A stretch of DNA of 64,000 nt from Paenibacillus luteus (GTDB lineage: Bacteria; Bacillota; Bacilli; Paenibacillales; Paenibacillaceae), in the NCBI RefSeq assembly GCF_006542765.1, contig NZ_SKCD01000009.1:14911-78910 (forward strand), written 5' to 3'. This document shows positions 1-9,360 of this stretch, in pieces. The position numbers were made by a program, and so were the translations under genes. Position 1 is the stretch's first letter. Each line of letters starts with the position of its first letter. The notes below the pieces were generated by a model that saw only the letters and a program-made list of their open reading frames with translations, had not been told where the DNA came from and searched no databases.

Positions 1-869
1 TCTACTTGACCATTTCCAGCCGTCGCCGCTGCACCTGTCGGCTTGCTTGGCACATGGGCCGGCGTTGCCTCTTCCGTCGGATCGGATGCCAGCGAATCTC
101 CAATGGCATTGGTCGCAACCACCGTAAAGGTGTAGGCTGTTCCATTCTCTAGTCCCGTTACCGTAATTGGGCTAGACGTTCCCGTCGCCGTCTTAACCGC
201 TTCGCCGCCATTCCATACCGTTACCGTATAGCCGCTGATTGGTCTTCCGTTGGATGCTGGCTCATTAAAACCAACCTCCGCTTGACTGTCTCCAATCGTC
301 GCCGCCACGCCAGATACCTTGCTTGGCACACGAGCTGGCGTTACTTCTTCCGTAGGATCAGACGCTAGCGAATTCCCAATTGCATTAGTCGCAACCACCG
401 TGAAGGTGTACGCCGTTCCATTCTCTAGTCCCGTTACCGTGATTGGGCTAGACGTTCCCGTCGCCGTCTTAGCTGCTGCGCCGCCAGTCCACGCCGTAAC
501 GGTATAGCCGCTGATTGGTCTTCCATTAGATGCTGGCTCATTAAAACCAACCTCCACTTGACCGTCTCCAATCGTCACCGCCACGCCAAATACCTTGCTT
601 GGCACAGTGGCCGGCGTTACCTCTTCAGACGGATTGGATGCCGTTGAATCACCAGTCGCATTGGTTGCAACTACTGTAAAGGAATAGGCCGTTCCATTCT
701 CTAATCCTATTACCGTAATTGGGCTGGACGTTCCTGTCGCGGTCTTGACCGCTTCTCCGCCATTCCATGCCGTTACCGTATAGGCTGTGTTGACGCTTCC
801 GTCTGGAGCATCTGGCTTCTCGAAGCTGATCACTGCCTCTCCATTGCCCGGCACTGCACTAACCTGAAC
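1..869 (-). repeat. Tandem 276-bp fibronectin-III repeats
   Basis: The string CTTGCTTGGCAC recurs at 42, 318 and 594, giving a period of exactly 276 bp (92 codons). The units 42-317 and 318-593 are nearly identical at DNA level, and 594-869 is more diverged. This is an in-frame coding repeat of Fn3 domains (protein motif TGTSSPITVTGLENG), prone to recombination, not an intergenic repeat. Confidence 0.85.
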
Positions 870-2693
870 AGGGGCAAGTGGATGAAGCGGAACAACCTCT
901 ACAATATGGCTTGTAATGGCTGATGATTGCTTTGCTGTCGCATTTTGCGCTACAGCAGCAGTCAATGTTGCTGTGCCCAGCTTATGCGCCTTCAATGCAC
1001 CAGTCACTGGATCAATAGAAATAATGCTCTCGTCTGAGCTCCTGAATACAACATTGTCGTTGCCTGCGCTTAATTCTACAGCTATCGTTGCTTCCTCCCC
1101 GAAGCTGTACTTCTCCTTCGCATTCGTGAAGCTTACCGTTCTCTTCAGCCAATCTGCGGTCAGCGAAGCGGATAAACTGCCCGTATTACCCGCTTCGAGT
1201 TTCGAGGCTTCGGAGGTAAGAGCAACAAATTTGGCTCTGTATAGATCGCCAGACGCTGCCGTAATTGTGAGCTGAGACGGATTGCTAGAATTGTTCACAA
1301 GAGCCGTCGGATTGGCGCCCGCTCCCTTAAACCATTCAACCGTGTAATCCGTACCATACACAAGCGGATAACCGCCTTTGTTCACTACCGAACCCAAGTT
1401 GTTAACAGAAAGGACAACCGGAGTGCCGTAATAAAAATGAGCGTCTCCTCCCACATCTGCTTGAACTGAAATCGTCGGGGACGTATTTAGTTCACGAGAT
1501 ACCGTTGCATTACTATTCGGATAATTTGTCGTCGACGCCGTTGTTATTACATGTCCATAGTAGGTTTTCCCTGTCGTTTTTAACGTAATATCGATTGGTA
1601 ACGTACCGGTAGGCAGGAACAGGTATACCGTTCCGCTGCTCAATATGGACGTATTCAATGTTTGGTCTCCGTATTGGACTGCTACAGCCGTACCATTGGC
1701 AGGAGGGGTGGAGGTGTCCACCTTGATCGCCGTTGCATACACCGTTTGACCGTCCTTGTTCAATGCCTGCCGGCCATTAAGAAGATTAATGTTGTTAGTA
1801 AACAGGTTGCCGCCGTTGATTATTACGGTCGTCTTCTGCACATTATCTGCCCTGTTGGCGGTAGAAGCGTAGCCGGTTCCAATTACATCATAAGCATAGC
1901 TGGATGTATTAGAAGGTACCTTGGCTGTTATCGTACCGCCATTAATGGTGACACGTGTCGTCTTTGCAGGGTAGGAAGAGGATACATCACCTCCACCTAT
2001 AGCCGCCGCTGTACCATTGTAAGACTCCGCCGTTATTACGCCTCCATTAATGACAATATTTCCGCCGGCGCCTCCCTTTCCTCCACCAATTGCGGCGGCT
2101 GCGCTAGCCGCTCTAAAGTTTGCTGTTATCGTACCGCTATTAATCGTAATGCTGCCTGCAGTCTCCGAGATGTTGCCGCCAATCGCAGCCGCGCCGCTAT
2201 AGCTGCTGGCTGTTAACGAATGGCTATCCTTGCCGTCAATTGAATCAATAATCAGCTCCGTTCCCTCTGGCACGCTAATAGGTGCCTTTTGGGTTGCACC
2301 GTTATATGACGATACGACATTCGTACCATTTAGCGTCAAATACACCTTTGTACCGCTGCCTTCGATTGAAATCGTCGGAATAGATACATAAGCAGAGGTT
2401 GTTTTGGTAATAGAGGCATTCTCCAGCGTCACATGCTGCTCTACGCCGCCTCTAATAGCCACTACGTTGGCAGTTGAGGAACCCGTAATAATATAGCCGT
2501 TTGCATTGTAGACAGCATTTGCACCGCTTGGCGTTTTCCCCGTAACGGTGCCATTGCCGATTGTAATACCGCCCTTGGAAATATCAAGCGTCGTCTTCAA
2601 CTCATCTGCAGACGCATTCGGGATCACCGCCGTGAACAAATTCGTAACAATGGCAGCCACAAGCCCCAGCCGCAGCCAACTTCCCTTTTTCAT
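1..2693 (-). CDS. Secreted beta-helix-like / fibronectin-III repeat surface protein (3' end outside window)
   Basis: The reading frame stays open from an ATG at 2693 to the left edge, so about 897 residues are present and the C-terminus is missing. Start choice: GAGGAG lies 8 nt before the ATG. Residues 1-28 are a signal peptide (MKKGSWLRLGL..., cleavage probably after NASA). Residues about 30-330 are Gly/Asn/Ile-rich with repeated INGG and AAIGGG units, the look of a right-handed beta-helix such as the Cthe_2159-like carbohydrate-binding family. Ig-like and BIG2-like segments follow, then three fibronectin-III domains of 92 residues and a fourth cut by the edge. It lies 40 bp downstream of a paralogue with the same N-terminal pattern, so the two are probably co-transcribed. 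The likely role is an extracellular glycan-binding or adhesive protein, by inference; an anchor such as SLH could lie in the missing end. Confidence 0.8.
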   Translation of the reverse strand, partial: MKKGSWLRLGLVAAIVTNLFTAVIPNASADELKTTLDISKGGITIGNGTVTGKTPSGANAVYNANGYIITGSSTANVVAIRGGVEQHVTLENASITKTTSAYVSIPTISIEGSGTKVYLTLNGTNVVSSYNGATQKAPISVPEGTELIIDSIDGKDSHSLTASSYSGAAAIGGNISETAGSITINSGTITANFRAASAAAAIGGGKGGAGGNIVINGGVITAESYNGTAAAIGGGDVSSSYPAKTTRVTINGGTITAKVPSNTSSYAYDVIGTGYASTANRADNVQKTTVIINGGNLFTNNINLLNGRQALNKDGQTVYATAIKVDTSTPPANGTAVAVQYGDQTLNTSILSSGTVYLFLPTGTLPIDITLKTTGKTYYGHVITTASTTNYPNSNATVSRELNTSPTISVQADVGGDAHFYYGTPVVLSVNNLGSVVNKGGYPLVYGTDYTVEWFKGAGANPTALVNNSSNPSQLTITAASGDLYRAKFVALTSEASKLEAGNTGSLSASLTADWLKRTVSFTNAKEKYSFGEEATIAVELSAGNDNVVFRSSDESIISIDPVTGALKAHKLGTATLTAAVAQNATAKQSSAITSHIVEVVPLHPLAPVQVSAVPGNGEAVISFEKPDAPDGSVNTAYTVTAWNGGEAVKTATGTSSPITVIGLENGTAYSFTVVATNATGDSTASNPSEEVTPATVPSKVFGVAVTIGDGQVEVGFNEPASNGRPISGYTVTAWTGGAAAKTATGTSSPITVTGLENGTAYTFTVVATNAIGNSLASDPTEEVTPARVPSKVSGVAATIGDSQAEVGFNEPASNGRPISGYTVTVWNGGEAVKTATGTSSPITVTGLENGTAYTFTVVATNAIGDSLASDPTEEATPAHVPSKPTGAAATAGNGQV

Positions 2694-2733
2694 TGCGCAA
2701 ACTCCTCTCTTGTTGATTGGATTGTGTCTTGCT

Positions 2734-5145
2734 TTATTCGACCAGGCTAGCGTTAATAGAGATGCGGATGTTGCTCGTAATCGTATTGAGGCTTAATAGT
2801 CCCGTTTCGCTGTTATAGGTATAGTTAGCATATTTCACTTGAATATCGCCATCTTGAATTGTATAGCCATCTTTTGCATGCACATATAATTGCGCACTGC
2901 CTCCAGCTATAACATCTACAGCGCCTGTCTCCCACACAACGGAGTCGGACTCGATTGGCGTTACTGTCCATTGTGCCGTTTGAACCCATACAAGGTAACG
3001 ATAGTCTGACGCCAATGTATACACGTCGCCATTGTAAGAAGCTTTGTAACGAATGCTGTACAGGCTAGGCTCTAGATTCTCAATGACATTACCTGTTACC
3101 GAATAGATTTGCTGATCGTTCCCGATTGTCGGAATCCATTTAATATATTCTTGTGATTCATTTACGCCAAAAATCTTTCCGTTATTCGTTCCCGTCTTCG
3201 CTGCAATTGTCGTAAAACCAGACGGCTTCACCGGCTTCACTACGGTAAAGTTTTTGTAGTAGCTGGCACCTTGGTAAGAAATTCCGTTTGCTTTTCCTCC
3301 ATCGTAAGCAATACGGATTGAGTGCTCGCCTGGTAGAAGAGCGCTAAAGGTAAAGCTAATAATGCCTGCTTTGTCTCCTGTGCCCGTTACTCTCGAATAA
3401 AAGTTTTTTGAGCCGTCCTGATAGAACCGTACTGTAGCACCCTCAATTGGCGTGCTCTGTCCGTCATCTGAGGTCAGCTTCAACGTATACGTAATTGCAC
3501 CCGCTGTTGGGTCCGGCTGCTTTGTGAACTCCGCCTCGGAAGTAACGCTTAGCTTGGCAGGCACGCTTGGAACCGATATGCCGCCTTCCTTAGGACCAAG
3601 GGATGTCTTGCCAGCAGAGAATGATGAGGAACCAATTACCTTGCCACCAGACACTGCTACAAATTTAGCTTTGTATGAATCACCCTGTAGAGGAGTAACC
3701 GTCAATTTGGCTTCGTCTTCTAAATCTCCAGCGATTGGCGTTGAGCCTTTATACCACTGGACAACAAAATCAGTGCCCGCTTGCAGCGCATAGCCGCCGA
3801 AATTAACAACTTCATTGTAATTGGAAACCGTGAGCACGCTTGTTTTACCTTCGTTTAATTCTTTATCCTCGAAATCACCGTTCTCAATGGATAGAACAGG
3901 CGCATTCTTAATCGTGCGTGAAGCAATACCGGCAACAAACGAGCTGCTGGTCGTACCTTCTCCCGCATTTACAGTTCCGTAGTATGTCTCCCCTGTATCT
4001 CCGCGCGTAATGGCTACGTCATGGGAGCCTGCCGATAAGAACAAATAGACATACCCGCCGTTTACTGTATTCGTCTGAACACTATTGCCCTCGTACTGTA
4101 AATCAACCGCTGTGCCGTTTGCCGGGGCGTCCTCTAGCTTAACACCCGCTGCATACAGCTGCTGACCTGCGTCATTGACCGGCTGCCGTTTGTACAGAAG
4201 CGCCGTAATATTGCTGCTGTCATTACGACTTATAATGCTGCCTCCATCAATGACAACGGAAGTTGATGCCTGCACCGCTGACGTATATCCGGAGCCGACT
4301 TTGCCATAGCCGATGGAGTCGTACACTGCCGCATTTGGAATTTTTGTCGAGACAGTTCCTCCATTAATCGTTACTTCAGTTGTTTTGCCGTTATAGCCGG
4401 TCGTGGAATACCCGCCTCCTATAGCAGCAGCATAGCCGCCATACGATTCTGCCGTAACGGCGCCACCATTGATGACGATCGTTCCTCCCGCTCCACCTTG
4501 GCCGCCTCCAATTGCTGCCCCATAGTTGCCGCTGCGGACAAACTTAGCAATAATCGTACCTTCATCAATAGAAATTGCGCCGGATGCAGCAGCTTCATTG
4601 CCTCCGATTGCCGCCGCGTAACCGCCGTACCCATTAGCAGTCAAAGAATGGCTGTTGCTTCCGTCCACCGTACCAATTGTAAGATTAGTCCCTTCGGCTA
4701 CGCCAAGCGCAGCCTTTTTCGGATTGCCTGAGGTGAGTACGTTTGTACCGCTAAGCGTCAAATTTACCGTTGTCCCTACAGTTTCAATCGAAACAGGAGA
4801 CACTCCACTATAACTGGTGCTAATTTTAATGTTTTTAAGCTCAATCTCATTTGTACCACCGCTGATTGTAACCGTATTAGCGGTTTCAGAGCTGGAGCTG
4901 CTTGTAATGATATAGCCGCTTGCGTTATATCCCGCCGCCACTCCTGCAGTCGTTTTGCCTGTGACGGATCCATTGCCGATCTTAATGCTTCCCTTTGAAA
5001 GATCAAGCGTCGTCTTCGACGCTTGCGCCGACGTGTAGGACGCCGGAGTAGTTAGGGAAAGAAGCAGCGCGATAACACCGACGAGCGTCACCAGCTTAAA
5101 GCCTCCGCTCTTGAGAGCTGGTCGCAATTTTGTTAGTTGATACAT
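2734..5145 (-). CDS. Secreted beta-helix-like surface protein, paralogue of the downstream gene
   Basis: A protein of 803 aa. Two more ATGs lie upstream at 5154 and 5151 but sit against the AGGAGG; the ATG at 5145 has 9 nt spacing and gives MYQLTKLRPALKSGG. A long signal sequence has its hydrophobic core at LVTLVGVIALLLSLTTPA. The N-terminal half repeats the neighbour's pattern (TTLDLSKGSIKIGNG, GGAGGTIVINGG, AAIGGG), consistent with a beta-helix carbohydrate-binding fold. The second half carries Ig-like segments and a C-terminal FIVAR/Flg_new-like beta domain. No sorting motif, SLH domain or catalytic signature is visible, so it is probably secreted or held by its partner. It is the first gene of a two-gene unit with the protein that ends off the left edge. 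Function is inferred only from fold and context. Confidence 0.75.
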   Translation of the reverse strand: MYQLTKLRPALKSGGFKLVTLVGVIALLLSLTTPASYTSAQASKTTLDLSKGSIKIGNGSVTGKTTAGVAAGYNASGYIITSSSSSETANTVTISGGTNEIELKNIKISTSYSGVSPVSIETVGTTVNLTLSGTNVLTSGNPKKAALGVAEGTNLTIGTVDGSNSHSLTANGYGGYAAAIGGNEAAASGAISIDEGTIIAKFVRSGNYGAAIGGGQGGAGGTIVINGGAVTAESYGGYAAAIGGGYSTTGYNGKTTEVTINGGTVSTKIPNAAVYDSIGYGKVGSGYTSAVQASTSVVIDGGSIISRNDSSNITALLYKRQPVNDAGQQLYAAGVKLEDAPANGTAVDLQYEGNSVQTNTVNGGYVYLFLSAGSHDVAITRGDTGETYYGTVNAGEGTTSSSFVAGIASRTIKNAPVLSIENGDFEDKELNEGKTSVLTVSNYNEVVNFGGYALQAGTDFVVQWYKGSTPIAGDLEDEAKLTVTPLQGDSYKAKFVAVSGGKVIGSSSFSAGKTSLGPKEGGISVPSVPAKLSVTSEAEFTKQPDPTAGAITYTLKLTSDDGQSTPIEGATVRFYQDGSKNFYSRVTGTGDKAGIISFTFSALLPGEHSIRIAYDGGKANGISYQGASYYKNFTVVKPVKPSGFTTIAAKTGTNNGKIFGVNESQEYIKWIPTIGNDQQIYSVTGNVIENLEPSLYSIRYKASYNGDVYTLASDYRYLVWVQTAQWTVTPIESDSVVWETGAVDVIAGGSAQLYVHAKDGYTIQDGDIQVKYANYTYNSETGLLSLNTITSNIRISINASLVE

Positions 5146-5357
5146 AATCATCATCCTCCTATTTAATATTCATATATTCCTATGTATTTAGTCGGATTTA
5201 TAAAAAAAAAATTTGTCACCCGACGCCACTCCATGCTTATTCGCTTATCTCCGCAGCCTATTAATCGATACGGCAGCGACTTCCATGGAAAAGGATACAA
5301 TATGCTCCTAACATTATCACCCTTGGTAGAGTACGTCCAATAAGCATTTAAATCCAA
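5146..5357 (-). other. Intergenic leader between LysR gene and surface-protein pair
   Basis: About 210 bp lie between the LysR stop and the surface-protein start. There is a run of ten A on the plus strand (T on the minus strand) around 5203-5212, preceded on the minus strand by a GC-rich stretch with GTCGG and CCGAC arms. This could be a weak LysR terminator. A 64-codon frame fills the gap but has no ribosome binding site, and I do not support it as a gene. Confidence 0.35.
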
Positions 5358-6251
5358 TCAATAGAACCGTTCTATCAATTTCAGTTCTTTATTAATCTCT
5401 AAAACCGCCTCAAATATGGAAGAATCGCCTTCTTTCAGCATAATAAGATTGGTTACCAGCGACAATTCGGACAATGAAGGAATCGTAACGGGTATGAGCA
5501 GGCCGTCCTTTACCTCCCGTCTAATGCACAGCATTGGCAAAAAGCTAATACCTTGACGCTCAAGCACAAGCTTTTTTGCCGTTTCCATATTGTCGATATG
5601 ATAGTCGATAATTGGCGGCTGGCTTAACGTTTCGAATAAACGATGAATTTTGGTCCAATTAAGCGAACCGCATTCATAGAAGACGAGTGGCTCCGTTTCC
5701 AGTGCTTCGATTGATAACGGCGGCTCCTCCAAAAAGGAGTGTCCCTGATAGACGCATAGTTTAATAGGATCCTCAATAAACTTTACAGATTCCAATGCGG
5801 GATGAGAAACACTCCGCACAAAACCAAGATCAATCTCCTTGTTTAACACCTTCTCTATAATAGAATCGCTGTTGTCCGTAATAATGCGAATCTGAAAATT
5901 AGGAAAACGCTCCTTTAGCTTAGGCATAACATGTGGCACTACATAATGGGAAATTGTCTCCGTGCAGCCAAGCCGCAGCGTTTTTACCTCCGTTGTTTTG
6001 CCGGACATGAGCTGCTCCGCTCTTTTGAAGGACTTGAGAGTCTGCTGCGCATGGGGCAAAAATATTTCTCCTTTCTGAGTCAATGAGAAACGTTTGCCCT
6101 CCCTGACAAGCAGCTCGACGCCGAGCTCCTTCTCCAGCGTCCGGATTCGTGATGATATAGACGGTTGCGTCAAAAACAGCGCATCCGCTGCCTTACGAAA
6201 GCTATTGAAATGCACCACATACACAAAAGCTTCAATGTTTTCAAGGTTCAT
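5358..6251 (-). CDS. LysR-family transcriptional regulator
   Basis: A 297-aa protein of normal LysR length. The N-terminal winged helix-turn-helix is unmistakable (residues 1-60: MNLENIEAFVYVVHFNSF, ADALFLTQPSISSRIRTLE, KELGVELLVREGKRF). The periplasmic-binding-like effector domain follows from about residue 87 (LRLGCTETISHYVVPHVMP). An in-frame GTG at 6263 lies inside the AAGGAGGTG, so the ATG at 6251, 11 nt from GGAGG, is the better start. The protein is a cytoplasmic activator or repressor with an unknown small-molecule ligand. It is not divergent from a metabolic gene. It lies between the GH16 gene and the two surface-protein genes, all on the same strand, so its target cannot be read from the arrangement. 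Confidence 0.9.
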   Translation of the reverse strand: MNLENIEAFVYVVHFNSFRKAADALFLTQPSISSRIRTLEKELGVELLVREGKRFSLTQKGEIFLPHAQQTLKSFKRAEQLMSGKTTEVKTLRLGCTETISHYVVPHVMPKLKERFPNFQIRIITDNSDSIIEKVLNKEIDLGFVRSVSHPALESVKFIEDPIKLCVYQGHSFLEEPPLSIEALETEPLVFYECGSLNWTKIHRLFETLSQPPIIDYHIDNMETAKKLVLERQGISFLPMLCIRREVKDGLLIPVTIPSLSELSLVTNLIMLKEGDSSIFEAVLEINKELKLIERFY

Positions 6252-6562
6252 CTCTCCCGTCACCTCCTTAAATGGTATGGATAGTCTGCCGACAAAAGTC
6301 GGATGAGACTTAATACCTGCCTTCCGTTAGCCTATCTGAATATATCATACTATTATACTATGTTTTGTCAGAATTAATACTAGAAAATTACTGTTTGCCT
6401 GTTATGCCTATATCCGTCAATTGTCATGATTCAAAAACAAAAAAGCGAAAATAGAGCATCCCCATAACAGGTATGCCCTATTTCGCCTGACTTTGCAGTT
6501 TTATTTCTGCTTATTCTACTTCCTTCTTACTTCCCCCCAAGATGACTCCAAGCAGCTAATTT
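6252..6562. other. 311-bp intergenic region: GH16 terminator and LysR upstream region
   Basis: Contains the terminator described at 6431-6486 and an AT-rich stretch (6330-6400) that probably holds the LysR promoter. I see no further gene, RNA or repeat. Confidence 0.5.
6431..6486 (-). terminator. Rho-independent terminator of the leaderless GH16 gene
   Basis: Arms at 6445-6459 and 6473-6486 (GCGAAAATAGAGCAT against ATGCCCTATTTCGC, one bulge and one mismatch). On the minus strand the stem is followed by a T-rich run (6431-6444). It lies 77 bp after the GH16 stop. Confidence 0.75.
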
Positions 6563-7309
6563 TCAACCTTCGTACAGCCATATGCCTGAAACCGTCATGA
6601 CCGCTGGCAGCGCTGTTTTATCCACCGCCACATTGTCATACCAGCCGCCCACGGCAAGGTTAAGCACCAAATAAAAAGGCTCATCAAACGGCATAACGCC
6701 CGGCTCAATAGGTCGCTCGGCAAAGCAATGCCCGTCTACTAGCCACCTTATAGAGCTATCGTTCCATTCCAGTGAATAATCACGAAACTTGTTAATGGTT
6801 CCGTGTTCAAGCTGGTAGGAAAACTCATCGATAACCTTATGGTCCCAATCCTTCCCGTAGTGCAGCGTCCCGGATACTTGCCTCGGCAAACGGCCTTTCG
6901 CCTCCATAATGTCAATCTCGCCAGAGGCAGGCCAAGGACCGTAGGCCTGATGCTGTGGGAGCAGCCAAATGGCTGGCCATAGCCCTTGTCCTACCGGCAG
7001 CTTTGCGCGAACGACAAGCTTTCCGTAGCAAAAGGAGAAATGGTCTCTCGTATCTATACGTGCCGAGGTGTACGCAAATGGCCGACCGTCTTTTTCAATG
7101 GATTCACGTCGCGCGCATAGGTTTAACCCAAATTCATCGATATATAGATTGTTAGCATGTCCGGTATAAAACTGGTGTTCCCCGTTGCCCCAGCCCGGGT
7201 CTATTGGGTTGCCATCGTTATCAAGCAAATCGTTGCCAAGTCGAATATTCCATGCGCTCAAATCGGTATGACCATTTAAAAAATCCTGCTCCCATAAAAG
7301 CTTGCTCAT
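6563..7309 (-). CDS. GH16 beta-1,3-glucanase-like enzyme without signal peptide
   Basis: A 248-aa single-domain glycoside hydrolase family 16 protein. The catalytic motif GEIDIMEAKGR places the nucleophile at E131 and the acid/base at E136; the motif is of the laminarinase type. Flanking GH16 strands are visible (GLWPAIWLLPQ, FYLVLNLAVGGWYD). There is no signal peptide, so it probably acts in the cytoplasm on imported oligosaccharides. The ATG at 7309 (AAGGGAG about 10 nt away) is preferred to an in-frame GTG at 7318. It is transcribed away from the ABC transporter operon, and its catalytic motif is identical to that of the secreted GH16 enzyme at 14871-17498, so the two probably split one pathway between outside and inside. 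The exact linkage specificity is inferred from family and the CBM56 neighbour. Confidence 0.9.
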   Translation of the reverse strand: MSKLLWEQDFLNGHTDLSAWNIRLGNDLLDNDGNPIDPGWGNGEHQFYTGHANNLYIDEFGLNLCARRESIEKDGRPFAYTSARIDTRDHFSFCYGKLVVRAKLPVGQGLWPAIWLLPQHQAYGPWPASGEIDIMEAKGRLPRQVSGTLHYGKDWDHKVIDEFSYQLEHGTINKFRDYSLEWNDSSIRWLVDGHCFAERPIEPGVMPFDEPFYLVLNLAVGGWYDNVAVDKTALPAVMTVSGIWLYEG

Positions 7310-7349
7310 CCCTTGCACACTCCCTTCATTTATTCACAGCATACTTAAT

Positions 7350-7366
7350 TTTGACGGCCAGTCAAA
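7350..7366. promoter_or_regulatory. Inverted repeat in the divergent GH16/ABC promoter region
   Basis: Perfect 6-bp arms TTTGAC and GTCAAA with a 5-bp spacer, 41 bp upstream of the GH16 start. Candidate operator; no regulator can be assigned. Confidence 0.4.
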
Positions 7367-7387
7367 CAAATCCAAAAAAATGGGATA

Positions 7388-7409
7388 GGGTCAAAAATCA
7401 TGGCCTTTT
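7388..7409. promoter_or_regulatory. Shared upstream motif, copy 1 (ABC operon)
   Basis: GGGTCAAAAA followed by ATGGCCTTTT, 48 bp before the permease start. A closely similar arrangement lies upstream of the secreted GH16 gene (14637-14665). A candidate binding site of the response regulator encoded between them. Confidence 0.4.
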
Positions 7410-7456
7410 TTTCCTAGGCCTATTTTCATACGATGAAAAGGAAGGGGGCGCAGAAC

Positions 7457-8377
7457 ATGTTTCAATACAGGACAGGACAAATAAAGACGTTTTTTAGACA
7501 GTGGCAATTGCAAAGCATGGTAATACCAGGAATTATATGGATGTTTATCTTTTGTTATATTCCGATGTTTTGGCTGATTATTGCATTTATGGACTTCAGT
7601 ATTGCCAAGCCCATGCTGCAATCACCCTTTGTGGGACTGAAACACTTTCAGGATTTCATTACGGATGACCGTTTTTGGCGCTCGATTCGCAATACTCTAG
7701 GGATGAGCAGCATCAAGCTGCTTTTAGGCTTTCCCATTCCCATTTTTTTCGCCCTGATGCTGAATGAAATACGGACGATTCGTTTTAAGCGAACGGTACA
7801 GACCATCTCGTACCTGCCTCACTTTATTGCATGGACCATTTTTGGCGGCATTATGCTCAATTGGCTGGGCGAGGGCGGTGTAATCAACCAATTGATGATG
7901 GCGCTCGGACTGCAGGATCGCGAAATTCTGTTTAATAGCGACGCTAAATACTTTTGGTGGATTACCTATTTCTCCGATACGCTGAAGGAAACGGGCTGGA
8001 GTGCCATTATCTACATCGCTGCAATCGCTGGCATTGATCCGGGTCTATACGAGGCAGCCGAACTTGATGGCGCTAACCGCTGGCAGCGGATGTGGCATAT
8101 TACCATTCAGAGCATACGTCCCACCATCGCCATTTTGTTCATCCTCGCCGTCAGCGGAATACTCGGCAGCAACTTTGAACAAATCTTTATGCTGAAAAAC
8201 AATATGAACATGAAGATGGCGGAAAGCCTCGATTTGTATATCTATAACATGGGCTTGGTCTCGGGGCGCCATTCCTTCTCAACGGCCGTCTTGTTCGTTC
8301 GCTCCATCGTGGCGCTGGGACTCTTATTTTTGGCCAATTACACATCCAAGAAATTAACTGGCGACAGCATCTTTTAA
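7457..8377 (+). CDS. Sugar ABC transporter permease, LplB type
   Basis: A 306-aa inner-membrane permease of the CUT1 carbohydrate family. About six hydrophobic segments are visible (e.g. MVIPGIIWMFIFCYIPMFWL, WSAIIYIAAIAG). The ATPase-docking EAA loop reads DPGLYEAAELDGANRWQRM. The ATG at 7457 follows GGAAGGGGG with 7-8 nt spacing; an in-frame ATG 24 nt upstream lacks a site. It is the first gene of a plus-strand operon with a second permease 18 bp downstream and a solute-binding lipoprotein after that. No ATPase gene is present, so it presumably uses a shared MsmX-type ATPase encoded elsewhere. Substrate: probably beta-glucan oligosaccharides, from the flanking GH16 genes. Confidence 0.93.
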   Translation: MFQYRTGQIKTFFRQWQLQSMVIPGIIWMFIFCYIPMFWLIIAFMDFSIAKPMLQSPFVGLKHFQDFITDDRFWRSIRNTLGMSSIKLLLGFPIPIFFALMLNEIRTIRFKRTVQTISYLPHFIAWTIFGGIMLNWLGEGGVINQLMMALGLQDREILFNSDAKYFWWITYFSDTLKETGWSAIIYIAAIAGIDPGLYEAAELDGANRWQRMWHITIQSIRPTIAILFILAVSGILGSNFEQIFMLKNNMNMKMAESLDLYIYNMGLVSGRHSFSTAVLFVRSIVALGLLFLANYTSKKLTGDSIF

Positions 8378-8395
8378 GAAAGGGAGGACCGATCT

Positions 8396-9280
8396 ATGGA
8401 AAGAAGCAGAAAATTTCGGCGAATTGGCGTATTTGAGGTATTCAATGCGCTGCTGATGCTGGCAGTTTGCTTTCTGACGCTGTACCCCATGTGGTTTGTA
8501 TTTATAAATTCGCTTAATGCTCCGCAGCAGGCCATGCTAGGCACCGTAAACTGGTTTCCAAAGGAGTTTTCACTAGCTAGCTACAGTGTGGTATTTAATG
8601 ATAAGAGCCTGATGCACGGCTTCTACATTACTACGCTGCGCACGGTGATCGGAACGGTGGCACATGTGTTATTTACTGCTATTGTAGCTTACGGAATGAG
8701 CAAGTCCAATTTAATCGGCCGCAAGATTTACCTCAAAATCGCCTTGATTACGATGCTGTTCTCAGGCGGCTTGATCCCTTCCTTTATCCTGATGACAAAG
8801 CTTGGCCTTTACGATAACTTCTGGGTATTCATTATTCCGGCCATGTACAATTTTTTCAATATGGTCATTTTCATGAGCTTCTTCCGCACCATTCCCGACA
8901 GCTTAGAGGAATCCGCGAAAGTGGACGGGGCCTCGGATTATGGCGTTCTGTTTAGAATTGTATTGCCCAACAGCATGGCCGTACTGGCTACCATATCGCT
9001 ATTTTCCGCGGTCTATCACTGGAATGATTATTACCAGGGAGTAATCTACATTCGCTCACAGGACCAGCTGCCCATGCAAACCATGCTGTACAAGATCATT
9101 GCAGAAAACTCGATGTCCTTCATGCAGCAGCAAGCCATGGCCCAATTCGGCGCAAGACTTCCCGGCAACTCCATCAAATTTGCATCGATGATGGTAGCCA
9201 CGCTGCCTATTCTCGTGTTCTATCCCTTTATTCAGCGCTATCTGGTCAAAGGCGTAATGATTGGCGCAATTAAAGGGTAA
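8396..9280 (+). CDS. Sugar ABC transporter permease, LplC/YtcP type
   Basis: A 294-aa inner-membrane permease, partner of the LplB-type protein just upstream. Starts at ATG 8396 after AAAGGGAGG with 8 nt spacing. Six hydrophobic segments; the EAA loop is IPDSLEESAKVDGASDYG followed by VLP. The C-terminal ending (KGVMIGAIKG) is typical of LplC-like permeases. Together the two form the membrane channel of a CUT1 importer fed by the lipoprotein at 9361. Confidence 0.93.
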   Translation: MERSRKFRRIGVFEVFNALLMLAVCFLTLYPMWFVFINSLNAPQQAMLGTVNWFPKEFSLASYSVVFNDKSLMHGFYITTLRTVIGTVAHVLFTAIVAYGMSKSNLIGRKIYLKIALITMLFSGGLIPSFILMTKLGLYDNFWVFIIPAMYNFFNMVIFMSFFRTIPDSLEESAKVDGASDYGVLFRIVLPNSMAVLATISLFSAVYHWNDYYQGVIYIRSQDQLPMQTMLYKIIAENSMSFMQQQAMAQFGARLPGNSIKFASMMVATLPILVFYPFIQRYLVKGVMIGAIKG

Positions 9281-9360
9281 GTGCTGTGCGTTTCTCTAAG
9301 CGATCGTTAGCGAGGCGTATGGGACCTATAAAAAAACAGTAAAGAAAGGGTGTTCATGTC

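Noticed and set aside
1662..2216. 184-codon plus-strand frame opposite the Fn3 protein gene
   Set aside because: Antisense to a clear coding region with signal peptide; Cys/Arg-rich shadow of the glycine repeats.
5163..5357. 64-codon minus-strand frame after the LysR gene
   Set aside because: No ribosome binding site, no family resemblance, and it spans the poly-T stretch likely to end LysR transcription.
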